Source of the DNA: Fragilaria crotonensis | Lineage: Eukaryota > Bacillariophyta > Fragilariophyceae > Fragilariales > Fragilariaceae | Length of the DNA stretch: 64,000 nucleotides | Direction of reading: 5' to 3' | Assembly (NCBI GenBank): GCA_022925895.1 | Contig: JAKSYS010000288.1 | Location: 1 to 64,000, forward strand | Shown here: piece after piece, positions 1 through 11,341 of the stretch | How positions within the stretch are numbered: position 1 is the stretch's first letter | How the letters are laid out: every line of letters starts with the position of its first letter | Position numbers and translations under genes: made by a program | Notes under the pieces: generated by a model | What the model saw: the letters and a program-made list of their open reading frames with translations, nothing else | Database searches by the model: none | What the model was told of the DNA's origin: nothing

Positions 1-1475
1 CCGTCCTTCCTGGAGACATTGTCATCCAAGTTCCGGATATCATGAATACTGTCGGCGTCGACTTCTTCCAATACAATTACTGGAAATCAGCATACGACAC
101 TGGAGGTATGAACGAAGGAAAGGTTGTTCATTCTGTCACGCCAGGTGTTGGCATGCTGACCAACAGCGTGAAAGGAAAATCGAATATTTTACCCTATCGT
201 TGACCGCGACGATGGGGATTGTCCGAGAGAAACGTGCAAGGCAGCTGGATCCTTTACTCAATATCACAATTATACGTGGTACATTCACAAGGACGTTGTC
301 GCTGGTCAAGAACTGCTATCACCTCAGACGGAAGAATGGTTTCAGGAACGGAGTTTGTGGGATGACGATGATAATGATCACCAGGACCCACCCCTTCGTT
401 CCCAGGAATGGCTCCGTCACCACGGCACCTGTTTGGACAATCTCCTACCAAAGTCATCCTCCATCTCAGGCCGAGGTGCGTTTGCATCTCGATTTTTACC
501 AAGGGATCCATCGTCGCTCCGGTGCCAGTTGTTCCGATCTTTGACTGGGAGATAACGCTCAACACGATCAAAATCAAAGAATCAAAGCAGAGTGAAACCC
601 TGGAACAGCAGTGGCAACTCTTGCTGAATTACTGTTACGGCCATCCCCAATCATCCATGGTACTATTTCCGTATTCTCCAATAGTCAATCTCATCAATCA
701 TCATGACACACCCAATGTCAAACTGCAATGGTCCGTTCAACAATCTAATGACTCGTGGCTCCGATGGAGTATTCCAGATCTGGAGGACCACGCCGATGAA
801 CCGGGTCTTGTTTTGGAACTCGTGGCACTCCGAGATCTGCAACCTGGGGATGAAATTGTCATGGATTATGGGTCCGATTGGAAGGCAGCATGGGACAATC
901 ATCATCGTGCTACTACTGCTGCTACTCCAAACGAACCAATGAAACGCTCCAATGGAAAGAAAACGACGCCCATGTACACTCCAGCCCATGTCATGGACGA
1001 AGTGGCTACTAAAATTCGGACGAGTGCCGAACAAAAAGACTACCCGTACCCCAACAATCTCCGTACCTCTTGTTTTTATGATCACCCTAACAACAAAAAC
1101 AACACGACGACTACATCAAATTCGGACGGCGGCATCACGACCGTTCCCTGGAATTGGACTCGTCGAGTGTTTGATTGGACCAATCTGCACCCCTGCACCA
1201 TTCTTAAACGAGACGAAACATCGTCATTCTATACCGTACAAATATTGCGGAATGCCAGGCAAAAAGGAGCTGGCAATACTCAGGGTGATCGCGTGGAGAA
1301 GACGAAGTCGTACCACATTGTTTCCAAGGTACCGCGACCGGCAATCCGCTTCACAGACAAGGTATACACGACAGATCAGCATTTGACTGATGCGTTTCGG
1401 CATTGGATAGGAATTCCGGATGAGATATTCCCTAACGCCTGGCGTGATGAAAAAGGATCTGATCCTTCTCAGTGA
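1..1475 (+). CDS. SET-domain protein, 5' end outside window; two frame breaks
   Basis: The gene enters from the left edge and ends at the TGA at 1473-1475. Reading from base 3, the N-terminal part has PGVGMLTNS and, further on, YTWYIHKDVVAGQELL, as in the first half of a SET fold. The part after 500 has SGRGAFASR, then NHHDTPNVKLQW at about 695-730 (the SET N-H-x-x-P-N motif) and ALRDLQPGDEIVMDYG at about 825-875 (the D-Y-G end of the substrate pocket). SET proteins of this type are putative lysine methyltransferases; the substrate is unknown. A C-terminal region with a Cys and several Trp follows the SET core. The frame changes by one base at about 197-204 and 498-505, while similarity continues across both points. 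No intron is needed, so assembly indels are likely; a decaying gene is the alternative. Converges on the ODC gene. Confidence 0.75.
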
Positions 1476-1644
1476 TTTCGACCTTGTAGGGCAATCAATC
1501 TTCTCACCAAGCACAGGGTTAAGATATCCTTTTCAGCACCATCTCTTCAGATTTTTCAGAAGCTTCAGACTCGGCTATGTTAGATGCTTCCTTATAATGA
1601 GATCATTATTTATCAATGCCATTGGACACCCGTTGCATCAGGTT
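1476..1644. other. tail-to-tail spacer between SET gene and ODC gene
   Basis: About 170 bases between two convergent stop codons. It must hold both 3' UTRs. I see no further coding signal in it. Confidence 0.6.
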
Positions 1645-3655
1645 TCACAAACACAATACATCCATCAATCCACTGTGAACCGTGTCAGGGGTCCTTTTCT
1701 CCTCTGCCACGCGATCTAACATGTTCTGGTGCTGTTCATCCTCGGACGGTCCCGCGATCAGCGATTCGAAGAACTCGAGTTGCACCGAGCACACGTACAT
1801 CTTCTCCGTTGGCTCAAATCCGTTGAAGCTGGACGCCGCGGCCATCGTGTAGGCACCCATGTTCTGGAAGTAGAGCCAGTCTCCAATCTTGAGCTTGGGC
1901 AACAAGACAGAGCGGGCAATGACATCGATAGAGTCACAAGTAGGTCCGAACACGGTGGACGCGTAAAGGAGCTTGTCAACGTCGGACTCAACGTAGACGT
2001 GTTCGTTTCCGTTGGCATCGTCAACCTCGACACGGAGGACGCGAGGACGGACGTTGGCGTGATCAAACATGAGATTGTTGAACGCTCCATAGACGCCGTC
2101 GTTGACGTAGTAGGCATAGTCGTCTTGGAGAGGAGCCGAATCGGCGACAGCCTGGAGGACCATACCGTTGACAGCGGCTTCGCCGGCAGCAGCCAAGGAA
2201 ATCTGGCCTCCTACGTCTTCGCCAATGGCAATACTCTTGGTCATGCCCTCAACCGTGCGGATCATGCTTTGCATCTGACTCTTGTTGGGGACTCCCAACA
2301 GATCAGCCTGGGTATTGAAATCTTCGTTGTAGAGATCCAAACCATCGTTGTAAGCATCAGTGACTTGAGTGATGAAGGTCTGCTTGGCGAAGTACTTAGC
2401 GTAGTCGTTGAGCTCCTCGGTGATGGTCTCCCAGACTTGCTCATCTCCTCCGTTCGTGATGTCAAAGGAGGCGCCGCGCTGGCGCATGTCAAAGGAGGCA
2501 CCGCGCTGGCGAACAATGTTGTTTTCCTCCTGGCGGGATCTCTCAAAGACGGTCTCCGACGTTTCATTGTCAGAAAAAGGCCTCCGGCTTGAAGGGCAAG
2601 TCGTCCATTTCGTTGGATCTGGATCCGACAACTGAGGTCACCAAGGTGGCCGCAGCAGCCACCATGTAACGTCCGGGTTCCCCGATGACGCGGACACTTG
2701 GTTCAAACAATTCGTCGATCCATGGAGATACCGTCTCGGCAATCTCGGTAAAGAACATGTAGGGAGTTTCTTCCTGAGCGTCAGCTTTCTCCAATCCTTC
2801 CTCGCTGGAAGCGTCTTCTTCGTCGTCGTCAGAATCGAGGACTTCGGGATTTAGAAGGAATGCGTCTCCAGGAAACCACCTCCAATGTCGAGAATGTTGA
2901 GGTTGAATCCGCTCCGCCTTGGCAATATCGAAGAGCTCGCGGCAGTCCTTGAGAGCCAGGTGGTAGCGGGTGGAGTCGCGGCATCCACTTCCAACGTGGA
3001 AGGACACTCCAACGACTTCCATTCCCGTTTGTTTAGCAGCGGAAAGCAAGTTCCGCCATCTGGATCTGGGAGCACCAAACTTGGAGCTCAAACGGCATTG
3101 CGAGCCTCTGTCGTCAGTGACGATGCGCATGAGGAGCTTAATACCAGTCGAGATCTCCGCCAACTTCTTGACTTCCGCCACGTTGTCAAAGGTGACCATG
3201 CGAACGCCCCTAGAGACAGCGTGCGCAATGTGGTGGCGAGCCTTGCAGGGATTAGCATAAATGATCTCCGGTTTGCGAGGCAAGTCAGCAGTGATCTTTT
3301 GGACAATGTCAATCTCCTTCTTGGAGGCGCAATCAAAGTTGCAGCCTAGAATGGCGAGAGTCTTGATGAGAACAGGATCAGGGTTACACTTCACGGCATA
3401 GAAGGGTTCCACGCGTGGCAAGTAGCGACGCCATTGATAGACTTGAGAGACCACAACTCCAATGTCAACCACGTAGAATGCAGCTTCTCGAGGGAGAGAG
3501 AGGTTCATCTGCTCGTACTTAGCGATAGAAGACGTGCGCAAGTAGTGACGAGCGGCCTTTTTGAAACCTTTCCCGATGGAAGAACCACCAACAAAGACTT
3601 CATTTTCTTTCAAGATATCCTGGAGTAAATCAGAAGCGTATGAAGAAGTAATCAT
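1645..3655 (-). CDS. ODC: Ornithine decarboxylase (group IV PLP enzyme)
   Basis: Makes putrescine from ornithine, the entry step of polyamine synthesis, in the cytosol. Visible landmarks in order: PFYAVKCNPDP with the PLP-binding Lys, FDCASKKEI, NPCK, HVGSGC, ILDIGGGF, GEPGRYM, then far downstream YYVNDGVYGAFN, FGPTCDSIDVI with the catalytic Cys, and MGAYTMAAASSFNGF. The first in-frame ATG is at 3655; the open frame continues to 3835 without an ATG. An extra segment of about 130 residues separates GEPGRYM from YYVNDG, longer than in animal or fungal ODC. It contains a perfect tandem RQRGASFD repeat at about 2452-2505. The frame changes at about 2574-2578 (an A5 run on the plus strand), 2871-2877 and 2905-2912. 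The last two compensate each other around ILDIGGGF, so I regard the gene as functional with assembly indels. No intron seen. Confidence 0.88.
2455..2508. repeat. In-frame 24-bp tandem duplication inside ODC insertion
   Basis: Two adjacent copies of a block containing GTCAAAGGAGGC on the plus strand, differing at one base, encode two RQRGASFD octapeptides in the ODC-specific insertion. Its length is a multiple of three, so the frame is kept. Confidence 0.75.
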
Positions 3656-6056
3656 AAGGTTTGAAAGAGAGACTTTACTCGGTGATGAGCTTCGACTGAA
3701 AGGCTTGACTGGTGCTTCGACGGCTTTTTGGTTTTTATGAACCCCTTTAACTGAACACTCGAATCGAGGAGATTTGATTTTGGGCACTTGTGTTCTGTTC
3801 TCGAGGGTCCACGCTTGCACGGGTTCACGCTTCACGCTTTATTACAGTCAAAAAAATATATGTATCGAGGAGAGGTCGAATCGTTGAGAGCAGAGAAAGT
3901 CGTTGAGCTCGATTTCTTGCCCCTGATTGGCGAAATGGTCTCTCGTGTGACTCATTGTGGGGCAGGTACAGACGTGGGCCGTGTCAGCCAAACGCGGCAC
4001 GACCGACTGGCACAGTCATGGCGACACTTTTGTGAGAAGGAAGATTCGGAGCTGGTGTGCGACCGCCCAAAATTCCTGTAACGGACCTCGTGGTGCGTTG
4101 TGGACTTGCGTCCATCTAGATAGGCAGTTTTATCATATCATCATTCAGGCATTCTGTCGGGGAATACTCCAGAGTACGGTGCTACCAAGTACTTGGAGTA
4201 CTATCGAATGAAATGGAAAGGAATCTAAGTCCCGGTATGGTGCTTTTGCCTGTTGCACCGTGTGTCCACGTGTTCACCTCAATTTTGAAACCTTCCCACG
4301 CATTCAGACGTATCCCCGAGAACGCATACATTCTACGCAGGAAAAACCTATGCTAGTGGATTGTTGTGTACAACCCCAGTATCTCTGCCATGGTAATACT
4401 CCGCGGTCTCAAGGACCGGCGAACTTGACGTATGCGCGACAGAAATGCATACAGACGTTGACTTCTTCAGCGACGGTCAATTGCTTGAAATTTTGTAACA
4501 ATAATCCATGTACAGAGAAACGGCGCGCACTTCGGCATAGCAATTTTTGAAGAAGACATGGTGCATTGTGACCCAATCAACACTTTCCAAGGTCGAGGAG
4601 CGAGTACTGTAGTACGATTGATCAACTTGAAGCCCTACAACCTAAACGCATCTGTGGCGACCATTGTTCGCAAAGGTTTATACGTGAGACACTGACTCTA
4701 GTAAATGTGTGATTCATCTAGAGTAGTCTATGTGCATATTGCTACTAGAGTCAGTTTGTATACTGGTTGAGCGATTGCGGGGTGTTCGACTCAACGCCGG
4801 TTCCGAGTACACTCCAGATAGGTGTCCCATTGTCGCAACAAAGGTTACATCCACATGTAGAAGTGCACATGGTCGAGTATTCGTGCCAACCTATCTTGTG
4901 TTTTCGAAGTACGAATCAAACCTATCGTGCGCTGTCGACGTACAAACCAAGATTAAGTAGGGGACGAACCACGATTCAAATGCGAGCATGTTAGGGATTA
5001 TAAAACTACTAGACCACCTACCAATGACCCTCCTCGCGCCTTGGCAAAGTACGAATCAAACCTATCGTGCGTTTTCGAAATACAAACCAAGCCTATCGTG
5101 CGTTTCCGAAGTATAAGCCAGACCTATCGTACGTTTTTTCGAACTAAAAACCGATATTCAGAGAATGGCGAACCACGATTCAGATGCGAATCATATAGGG
5201 TTACCAAAAGTCAGCTAGATCTACTTGCTTCGCACCGTGCAGTAGCGCCATTGTCATGTAACATCCTAATGTGCGCAATCGAATCTTAACACGTAAAGTC
5301 CTGAAAGATATGGGCGGCGATGCGGTGACCCGGTGCCGATTTAATCCAGGTGTTAGTAACTGCAGCGCATTCCTGTGTAACCTTGTAACGATCGAGAACA
5401 CCATACTTGTATCCACATGATTGATTGTATGGAAGGCAGATCTAAAGCTGGGTCCGTCGTCATTATTAAGATTAAGACTACCTTTCCGTGCCATCCTCGC
5501 ATAACAATGTTCGTAGTCAGCTGTGACGATTGTTACTAGCCTTTCGCAAACACAAACCCCAAGGTCTCATTGCGCCATCGAGCACAAAAGAGTTCAAAAG
5601 ATGATGAGCAGTCAATATGGTTCGACTTCCTACCTTTCATAGGCGGCACAAGATTTCCAATGGTTCACAGGCGCACATTTGATCGTCCAAGAAATATCGA
5701 GGTCTGCGGAGAAAAGACATTGTTTGAAAATGGATGGTGGTTCGGATATTGTGCAAAGCTTCTGCCTTGGTGGTGACAGCAGTTCCTCTCAGCCCAAATG
5801 GAGTACATGGCTGACGCCTGGCGACCTAGGAGGATCTCGTCGTTCACAAAGTTTTAGGACTACAAACGCAACCCAGTCAAATTGGTAGAGTCGGAACGTG
5901 AATTGCGTGCTTAAGTAACTGGAAAGTCATATGCAAATGAATCCATCAAGGTCTTTCACTGCGATTTTTCGTGAACGATGTGGAAAATACTTCAAGGACT
6001 CCTAGGAAAGATATTCCCCATCTGGACCCGCCATATTCTCTTGTTTGGAAGAATCA
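3656..6056. other. Intergenic DNA with dispersed imperfect repeats at 4.9-5.2 kb
   Basis: No gene model is supported here. The first few hundred bases should contain the ODC promoter and 5' UTR. At 4905-5150 a phrase of the type ACGAATCAAACCTATCGTGC recurs about four times with changes. A second block, CGAACCACGATTCA, occurs at about 4966 and 5170, so the whole unit looks duplicated. Small open frames at 4260-4550 and 5570-5776 lack any family signal and are treated as chance. Confidence 0.5.
4900..5210. repeat. Degenerate repeat cluster (about 35-bp unit in a larger duplication)
   Basis: Copies of a GTACGAATCAAACCTATCGT-like unit lie at about 4908, 5048, 5085 and 5120. They are followed by CACGATTCA-containing blocks at 4970 and 5173. 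The pattern fits a roughly 200-bp duplication with internal short tandem repeats. No coding meaning is apparent. Confidence 0.6.
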
Positions 6057-6308
6057 TCATTCTTCGGCCTCGTCCGACTTGTTTCTTTTTTGAAGAATCG
6101 GTGGTCTTGGTTTTCTTGACGACGGAACGTTTCGTCGCAGGCTTTGTCTTTTAGCCGGAACTGCCTTGGCTGATTCTTCCTTGTTTGCCTTGACAGGCTT
6201 GCTGATGTTCGAAATAGCTGCAGAAGCAGCTGTGGCAGCGGCACGAGCACGAGTCTTCCGGAGAGCATTTGCCTCCTTCAGCATGTGTGCAACTTCGACG
6301 GTTGGCAT
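6057..6308 (-). CDS. Short Ala/Lys-rich histone-H1-like protein, frame uncertain at C-terminus
   Basis: Starts at ATG 6308 with MPTVEVAHMLKEANALRK, then an Ala-rich helix and a Lys/Pro-rich segment (KPVKANKEESAKAVPAK). The frame drawn ends at 6057. Just past PAK, at an A4 run near 6148-6152, a one-base change would continue into a strongly basic tail (TKPATKRSVVKKTKTTDSSK), which is the composition expected of an H1-type linker or other small chromatin protein. A second change would be needed to reach an acidic end near 6002. No globular winged helix is recognisable, so the call rests on composition and on the similar gene 0.8 kb away. It probably acts in the nucleus. Confidence 0.45.
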   Translation of the reverse strand: MPTVEVAHMLKEANALRKTRARAAATAASAAISNISKPVKANKEESAKAVPAKRQSLRRNVPSSRKPRPPILQKRNKSDEAEE

Positions 6309-6500
6309 GGTTCAATGGTGTGGTGCAAGTGAGGTATTGAGTTGTTGTGTGCTTCTCAGCAGGTTCGTTTTGTGATTTCACCAGGTGACACCACGTCCTG
6401 ATGTGAGTTCTCATTTTAAAACTTGCATAGATTCTAAAGTCACATATATATATTTATACATGATGTAAATGTTCATAATACAGTCCGTATGCACGGATCC

Positions 6501-6652
6501 GATTAGAATGCAAGGAAATGAGGTCAAGCCGCACCAATCAGCATGCTCTCCCTATGCTACTGTCTTACTGGAGTACTGTATCACCGTAGGCAGTACGCGG
6601 AGGGGTTGGTACTGTGACGTCATGATTGACGTCATTTCCTTGCATTCTAATC
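6501..6652. mobile_element. 152-bp palindromic MITE-like element carrying CRE-type sites
   Basis: The ends are inverted repeats starting GATTAGAATGCAAGGAAATG on the left, with the complementary sequence ending at 6652. Inside the right end are two TGACGTCA-type palindromes (about 6613 and 6627); the left arm has the near-match GAGGTCA. A shorter relative with the same AGCCGCACCAA and GCATGCTCTC core lies at 51593-51681, which is what makes this a repeated element rather than a chance hairpin. No transposase; no clear target duplication found. Confidence 0.7.
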
Positions 6653-7051
6653 GAAACATGAAAAATGTATTCATACATGTATGTGGGAATACTGTCGGTG
6701 ACATTTTTGGGATAGCAGTTCGCGGGATTGTTCTCATGCATGCGAAACATGCTCTCTACTAGAGCTAGCGTCTTGTTTAAGCCGGATGAGTCACGCAAAC
6801 TGGCTGAAAGAACTCGCAAACGACAACATACAACAGAGCAACAAAATGCGTGCTCGTTTGACACGGTTGCATCAATTACAAGGTGTTGCAAATGGGGGAC
6901 CATGACAACAGTGCATGAAAGTCTACAACTATAGACAGTTTTACCTCGCAAACTATGCCTTATAACTATGTTAATGGTTCTCCTGAATACTCGTACATAG
7001 TTGTACACATACTCCTACAGCACAAAAACACCTGGCAGCATCGAACCCCGT
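6653..7051. other. Intergenic DNA between the two H1-like genes
   Basis: About 400 bases with no gene. It should include the promoter of the upstream-lying minus-strand gene and the 3' end of the next. I see no recognisable signal beyond scattered GTAC motifs. Confidence 0.4.
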
Positions 7052-7323
7052 TTAGTTCCCAACTTTACTCTTCAGCTTTCTTCTCTTTTTCTTGGGTGCG
7101 GCCTTCTTCTTAGGGGCGGCTTTCTTCTTGGCGCTGCCTTCTTGGCTGCGGGTGGCTTCTCCTTCTTTTCAGGAGCAGGCTTGGGCGTTTTGGCGACCGT
7201 CTTCTTCGCCACAACTGGTTTGACCTCTTCGTCCTTCTTGATAACAGTCTTCTTGGCACGAGTTGAGACTCTCTTCGCAGGGGCAGCCTCTGCAGCGACT
7301 GGTTCAGCGTCAGTAGTGGTCAT
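7052..7323 (-). CDS. Histone-H1-like Lys/Ala/Pro-rich protein
   Basis: Starts at ATG 7323: MTTTDAEPVAAEAAPAKR, then repeated KK-A/P blocks (KKTVAKTPKPAPEKKEKPP), typical of linker-histone tails. The unbroken frame stops at 7072 with an Arg-rich end. A one-base length change near 7128-7132 would instead give three KKKAAP repeats and a basic end stopping at 7052, which looks like the true C-terminus. No globular domain is visible, as in several protist and bacterial-type H1 proteins. Likely a nuclear DNA-binding protein. Same strand as the gene at 6057-6308 and alike in composition, so the two may be an old tandem pair. Confidence 0.6.
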
Positions 7324-8447
7324 TTTAATGCAAATTGAGGAAGGCTTCTAACAGATCAATTGTTGTGAAAGAGTGAAATCGGTTCATACGAAATAAGTTC
7401 GGCTGCGTTTCAGAATTTACGAACTGACTTTCCGTCGTGCAAAAGTGGCGCGGCGTGCTGCAACAAGCGCCCAAACAGCACCAAAACCGGCGCGGTGCCA
7501 GACTATATCCGGGTGTATTATTTGGTTGTTTTCGAAAAATCGCAGGTGGTAATGCAAACGGCTATATTGGCTATATTTAGTCGCATAGTGCACAGTAGTC
7601 TACTTGAGCACTGTACATGTAGTATCGTCGGAACTGGGGTCCGATTAGGTTTCAGGTTTCACTCTTTTGACGTCAGCGCCCACATCTGCTTGTACTCTAC
7701 CCGAGTATGCGATAATTGGTTCTCTAAAGACAACCAACTGTACTGGTACTCAGGGAGTACTGTGGTACCGTTACTACTACCCCTACACCTCCATTGGTAA
7801 TCTCGTACAAGCACGTAGCACTGACATACCTGGCAGTACTCTGTACTGGAGTACCTATATGCACTGCTTGCCGTAGTATGCGGAGTGCGAGCGGGTGGGT
7901 AGAAAGTGGAGCGCCAGGCGCCAGTAGTAATGCTAAAGTTTGAGTCGTGTGTCGTGTCCTCAGAAGCAACTCCCGTGCATCTCGAGCAGCACAAGTACTG
8001 CACCAACCTCGTCGCAGGTCCTCTGTCTGTTGGCGAGTGCATAGTGCTCTTGCTGTCGTCCTGGTTCTTTGACCTGATGCGACCAACAATGAGTGCAGCT
8101 GGCTGGTGACGCGTTGTTCCGCTCCATGTCGATCGTGCCGTCGTGTAGACCACTTTCACGTGTTCCCGTCTTCTGGCAGTCATGGGTGACTCGTTCCACA
8201 TGCTTTCGCCTGCACTGCAGCTGAGACGGTAGGAAGTCGGAAGTGTGTTTCACTTGTGCGAACCGATTCCAGTCATTTGCCACAAACCCGCTTCGTGTAC
8301 TAATTAATAGTACCATTACAGGTCCCTGGTTGTATCGTGCAGTTTTCGTACTACGACGACCTACGAGTGACAGGAAGTTCGTATATTGGTATTGTTCTTC
8401 AGTTGCTGTTTCTCATAATTCAAACACCAAACCTCTCAATTGCGAGA
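7324..8447. other. Intergenic DNA, GTAC-rich patch at 7739-7870
   Basis: No supported gene. Bases 7739-7870 contain many short GTAC/AGTACT palindromes. The rest includes the promoter of the H1-like gene and of the family 1 gene. Open frames here (for example 7659-8201 minus) show no family features. Confidence 0.4.
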
Positions 8448-9074
8448 ATGATTACCCGACTGCTTCAATTCTTTGCAGCCATGCTGATAACTCTCCTCGG
8501 CATATTGTCCTACCAACCCAATTCCCATGTATACGGTGAATTCGTAACACATCGCCCATATCGGTCGTCTGGCGCTGGCCTTCGAAGTCCTTCATCACAT
8601 GAAACCATCGAACACGACATCCTTTCCTTAGAACGATCTCAACGCGAATTGGGAACAAGGTTCCAAAGGTGCGGTGATTCTGTTGTCTTCTGTCTCATCT
8701 CCGAGGTGTGCAGGGAATCCGGATCGCCCTCCAAATTCACTTGCAAACACACAGAAGAAACGGTTGCAACTGCGAATTCCCCCCGTCTTTCCCCAACACA
8801 ATCACCAACAGCTGTGGAAGCCCCAGTTGCTGTATCTACATATTGGGACGACCCCAAGGCCAACTCTTCTACGGTGGTCGTTACGTCGAGGGCAGCAATC
8901 ACCAAGTGGGGCGATGACTTGGCTAAAGCAGGTGGAGATGGCATGAGAGAATCATACGATCCGGACGGGGATGGTTCTTTTAATCTCACGCCAATCTTTT
9001 GCGTTTTTGCAGTAGTTTGCATATTGGGGCTAATTTGCGTGTATGAGCGGAGACTAAGATCGACGAAAGACTAA
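8448..9074 (+). CDS. Family 1 copy A: signal peptide, Cys motif, DxDGDG loop, C-terminal membrane helix
   Basis: 208 residues. The start at 8448 is chosen because the paralogue at 22990 begins at the matching ATG after the same CAATTGCGAG context. N-terminal hydrophobic segment (LLQFFAAMLITLLGIL) looks like a signal peptide or anchor. The middle has RCGDSVVFCLISEVCRESGS and a following FTCK, so four conserved Cys. A Ser/Thr/Pro-rich spacer leads to DPDGDGSF, which resembles an EF-hand calcium loop, placed directly before a hydrophobic helix (VFAVVCILGLICVY) and a short basic tail. Expected topology: lumenal or extracellular domain with a C-terminal anchor. I recognise no named family. Function unknown; disulfide and calcium binding are inferences. 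Confidence 0.75.
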   Translation: MITRLLQFFAAMLITLLGILSYQPNSHVYGEFVTHRPYRSSGAGLRSPSSHETIEHDILSLERSQRELGTRFQRCGDSVVFCLISEVCRESGSPSKFTCKHTEETVATANSPRLSPTQSPTAVEAPVAVSTYWDDPKANSSTVVVTSRAAITKWGDDLAKAGGDGMRESYDPDGDGSFNLTPIFCVFAVVCILGLICVYERRLRSTKD

Positions 9075-10412
9075 GAGGATTCTTAGGAGCTCGCAATTTT
9101 CTAGCCTGCGTAACGAATTATGTAGGTTAGCCATTTTTTACAACGGCACTATATGTACCCAACCTTAGCGACACCTAAGGTGGCATGGCAGTACTGTCTG
9201 AAGGAGGTCAACCAGGAAAGAGCCTTGTCATGCCTTGCTTGAGTATAGTCATGGCGCAGTGGGTTACTGGAGATTTGTGTTGGAATAGGTGTGGCCAGTA
9301 GACGCGTATGTCGCTCGGTTCAGTGGATAAGATGTGTCATACTATGTTGGTGGCTCGTGGCTGCTCCCAATTTTTAGAAAAACTGCCGATGCTGTTCGAA
9401 CGCGACGTAGCCACCTTCTGCGACTGCAGAGAAGTTTGGATGGTAGTACTGTGGAGTAATGGCGATCAAGGGATAGTAATTCGTGGAGTATATCAGACTA
9501 TCTTCCATTCCTTTGCCTTAACTATCCTCACAAATCCTTAACGACATGTGTCCACCCTTATTCGTCTACAACCGGATCCGCAAAGTTTAACTCCTTTGCG
9601 GCAATGCAGCTCGTTCTCCTATGCGTTCACAGTTCTGTCCATAAAAAAGACTTCCCATTGCGCACTCCAGATCGCGGTGGCTCACCACACCCGAAGCACA
9701 ACGACGAATCACGACGAAGGTGCATCGACTGACGGCATTCAAGGTATTTCCCCCAAAGTGTTAAAGCTGTGATCCTACCCCAGGCGTGTGTGACTTACCA
9801 GCCGCCGGAAATCGCTCAAACAACGCCTACACGTTATGAGAAGCCTACGAATCTGCGGCAGAGCCCCCGCCATTGCCATCACAAATAGTTTAAATTACCT
9901 CAGATACCTGATGCACCTTCTTCATCCCTTCCTCAACAATCCATTGTCCCTATTCGCGATCGACTCCAGCGTTCTGGTGGTCCCAATCTTGGTTCAAAGG
10001 ACAAACAGGAGCTGGAGGTGCTGATGAAGAAGTTCCAACAAACATCAATGGGCGGAGACTGCCGTTCCATACGTAACCATATCCGCAGTCACAGACAAGG
10101 CAGTTCTTACTGTACCTGACTGCAGCATTTTGGGACATCGGCTCGATTCCGACTAAATCAGAGCCAGAGAATCCAATCGAGACTGTCCAAAAACAGCCGA
10201 CCCCTAAGATCAGTGCAACCGATTCATTAACTAGAGTTAATGCAGATTCTGCGCGAATGGAGTCCTATTTCAAAGCGAACGATCGGAGAGTGATAAAGTA
10301 AACATGGGAGTTTAGCATCCAGGTATCGCATGTTACTGTCTCAAGCATGTGTTTGTATACGCAAGTGGTACATATAAAATCGTCCTGCATTGGAGGCGCT
10401 GAACTCAGTTCT
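9075..10412. other. Intergenic DNA, nothing recognised
   Basis: About 1.3 kb between a plus-strand and a minus-strand gene end. I see no coding similarity, no long repeat and no RNA gene. The part next to 10412 could contain an extended C-terminus of the following gene (see that entry). Confidence 0.4.
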
Positions 10413-11012
10413 TCAATAAATTCGGCTGGAACATTCGCATCCTTCAGATCCTGACTTTTTCGTCAAATAGTCTGAAACGTAATTGGCCACATCCCAGGCA
10501 TTGACAAAGGCATCCTTATCATAGGCAGCCCAATTGGCTTCAAGATCCGTGGCGATGCGCATCATGATGCTCATGATTTCGCTGTCTCCTTCCTGTCTGC
10601 AATTGATGTAACTTAGCTTTGCTGAATGGCCCATTTGTACGTGTATCTCTTGTGGCATCCATTCGGCATCGAGCCATTTCGCGACTGACATTGCCATGAG
10701 TGAGCCCTCCTCTTCGTGATTGTCAGAGAGTTTTTCCAATGAAATGGATTCGACGTTATTATTGGTGCTGCTTGTTACTGTCTTGAATGTCTCTTCGTTC
10801 CGGTCATTGGCGCTCAACAAGAGCTTGTGAACTCCAGCACCAGTACTAGGGGATGCAGATGTCCTTCCTCGATCCAAGGAACGCGGAACCAGGGGCAGTG
10901 GTGTTGTCGTCCATGCAAATGCTACAGATGATGACAAGACTGCCAGGCACCATGAAGCTATCGCGAGACGATGGCATGTTCTTGTTGTGCTTGTCGCCGT
11001 TACCATGATCAT
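10413..11012 (-). CDS. Plastid-targeted-type protein of unknown function
   Basis: The first ATG in frame is at 11012. The N-terminus is a signal peptide (SWCLAVLSSSVAFAW). The AFAW junction resembles the diatom ASAFAP import motif, where an aromatic residue follows the cleavage site, and a Ser/Arg-rich transit-like stretch follows. The mature part is about 100 residues with conserved-looking MPQEIHVQMGHSAKLSYI and ATDLEANWAAYDKDAFVNAW. I do not recognise the family. The drawn stop at 10413 follows a Cys-rich, unlikely tail. A one-base change in the T5 run at 10456-10460 would give DLKDANVPAEFIEELSSAP, which looks more natural, so the C-terminus is uncertain. Confidence 0.6.
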   Translation of the reverse strand: MIMVTATSTTRTCHRLAIASWCLAVLSSSVAFAWTTTPLPLVPRSLDRGRTSASPSTGAGVHKLLLSANDRNEETFKTVTSSTNNNVESISLEKLSDNHEEEGSLMAMSVAKWLDAEWMPQEIHVQMGHSAKLSYINCRQEGDSEIMSIMMRIATDLEANWAAYDKDAFVNAWDVANYVSDYLTKKSGSEGCECSSRIY

Positions 11013-11341
11013 GGTAACTCGTTGGTTGGACACTCGATAGAAGATCTATAGGATACACAGCGAGTATGACGATCTGCCGCATGGAAAGTTGTTGTGGTTC
11101 TGGACTTCGTATCCAGTACAAGTACCGGGAACTTTCTTGCTACCAGTAATACTGTACTTCGACACAATTCTTCATACTCTGCATACAAAGCTACTGTCAT
11201 CCCCCCATTCGGCATCCAACTTCAAGTTTCCTACCGGTAGAGAGTTACTACTGTAACACTTTCGACAGCAACGTCTGACGTTCACTACGCCTGCTTGTAG
11301 TCGACCAGCTGCAGTTGCAGTCCTTGTATCATACTATACCA
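11013..11341. other. Promoter-side spacer before the YR retroelement
   Basis: About 330 bases between the minus-strand plastid-type gene start and the left end of the retroelement. It must contain that gene's promoter. Scattered GTAC motifs are present; nothing else is recognised. Confidence 0.4.

Noticed and set aside
1729-2592. 287-codon plus-strand open frame
   Set aside because: Antisense shadow of the ODC gene, whose catalytic motifs are clear on the other strand.
7659-8201. 180-codon minus-strand open frame
   Set aside because: No start context, no family signal, overlaps a GTAC-rich patch with many open frames on both strands.
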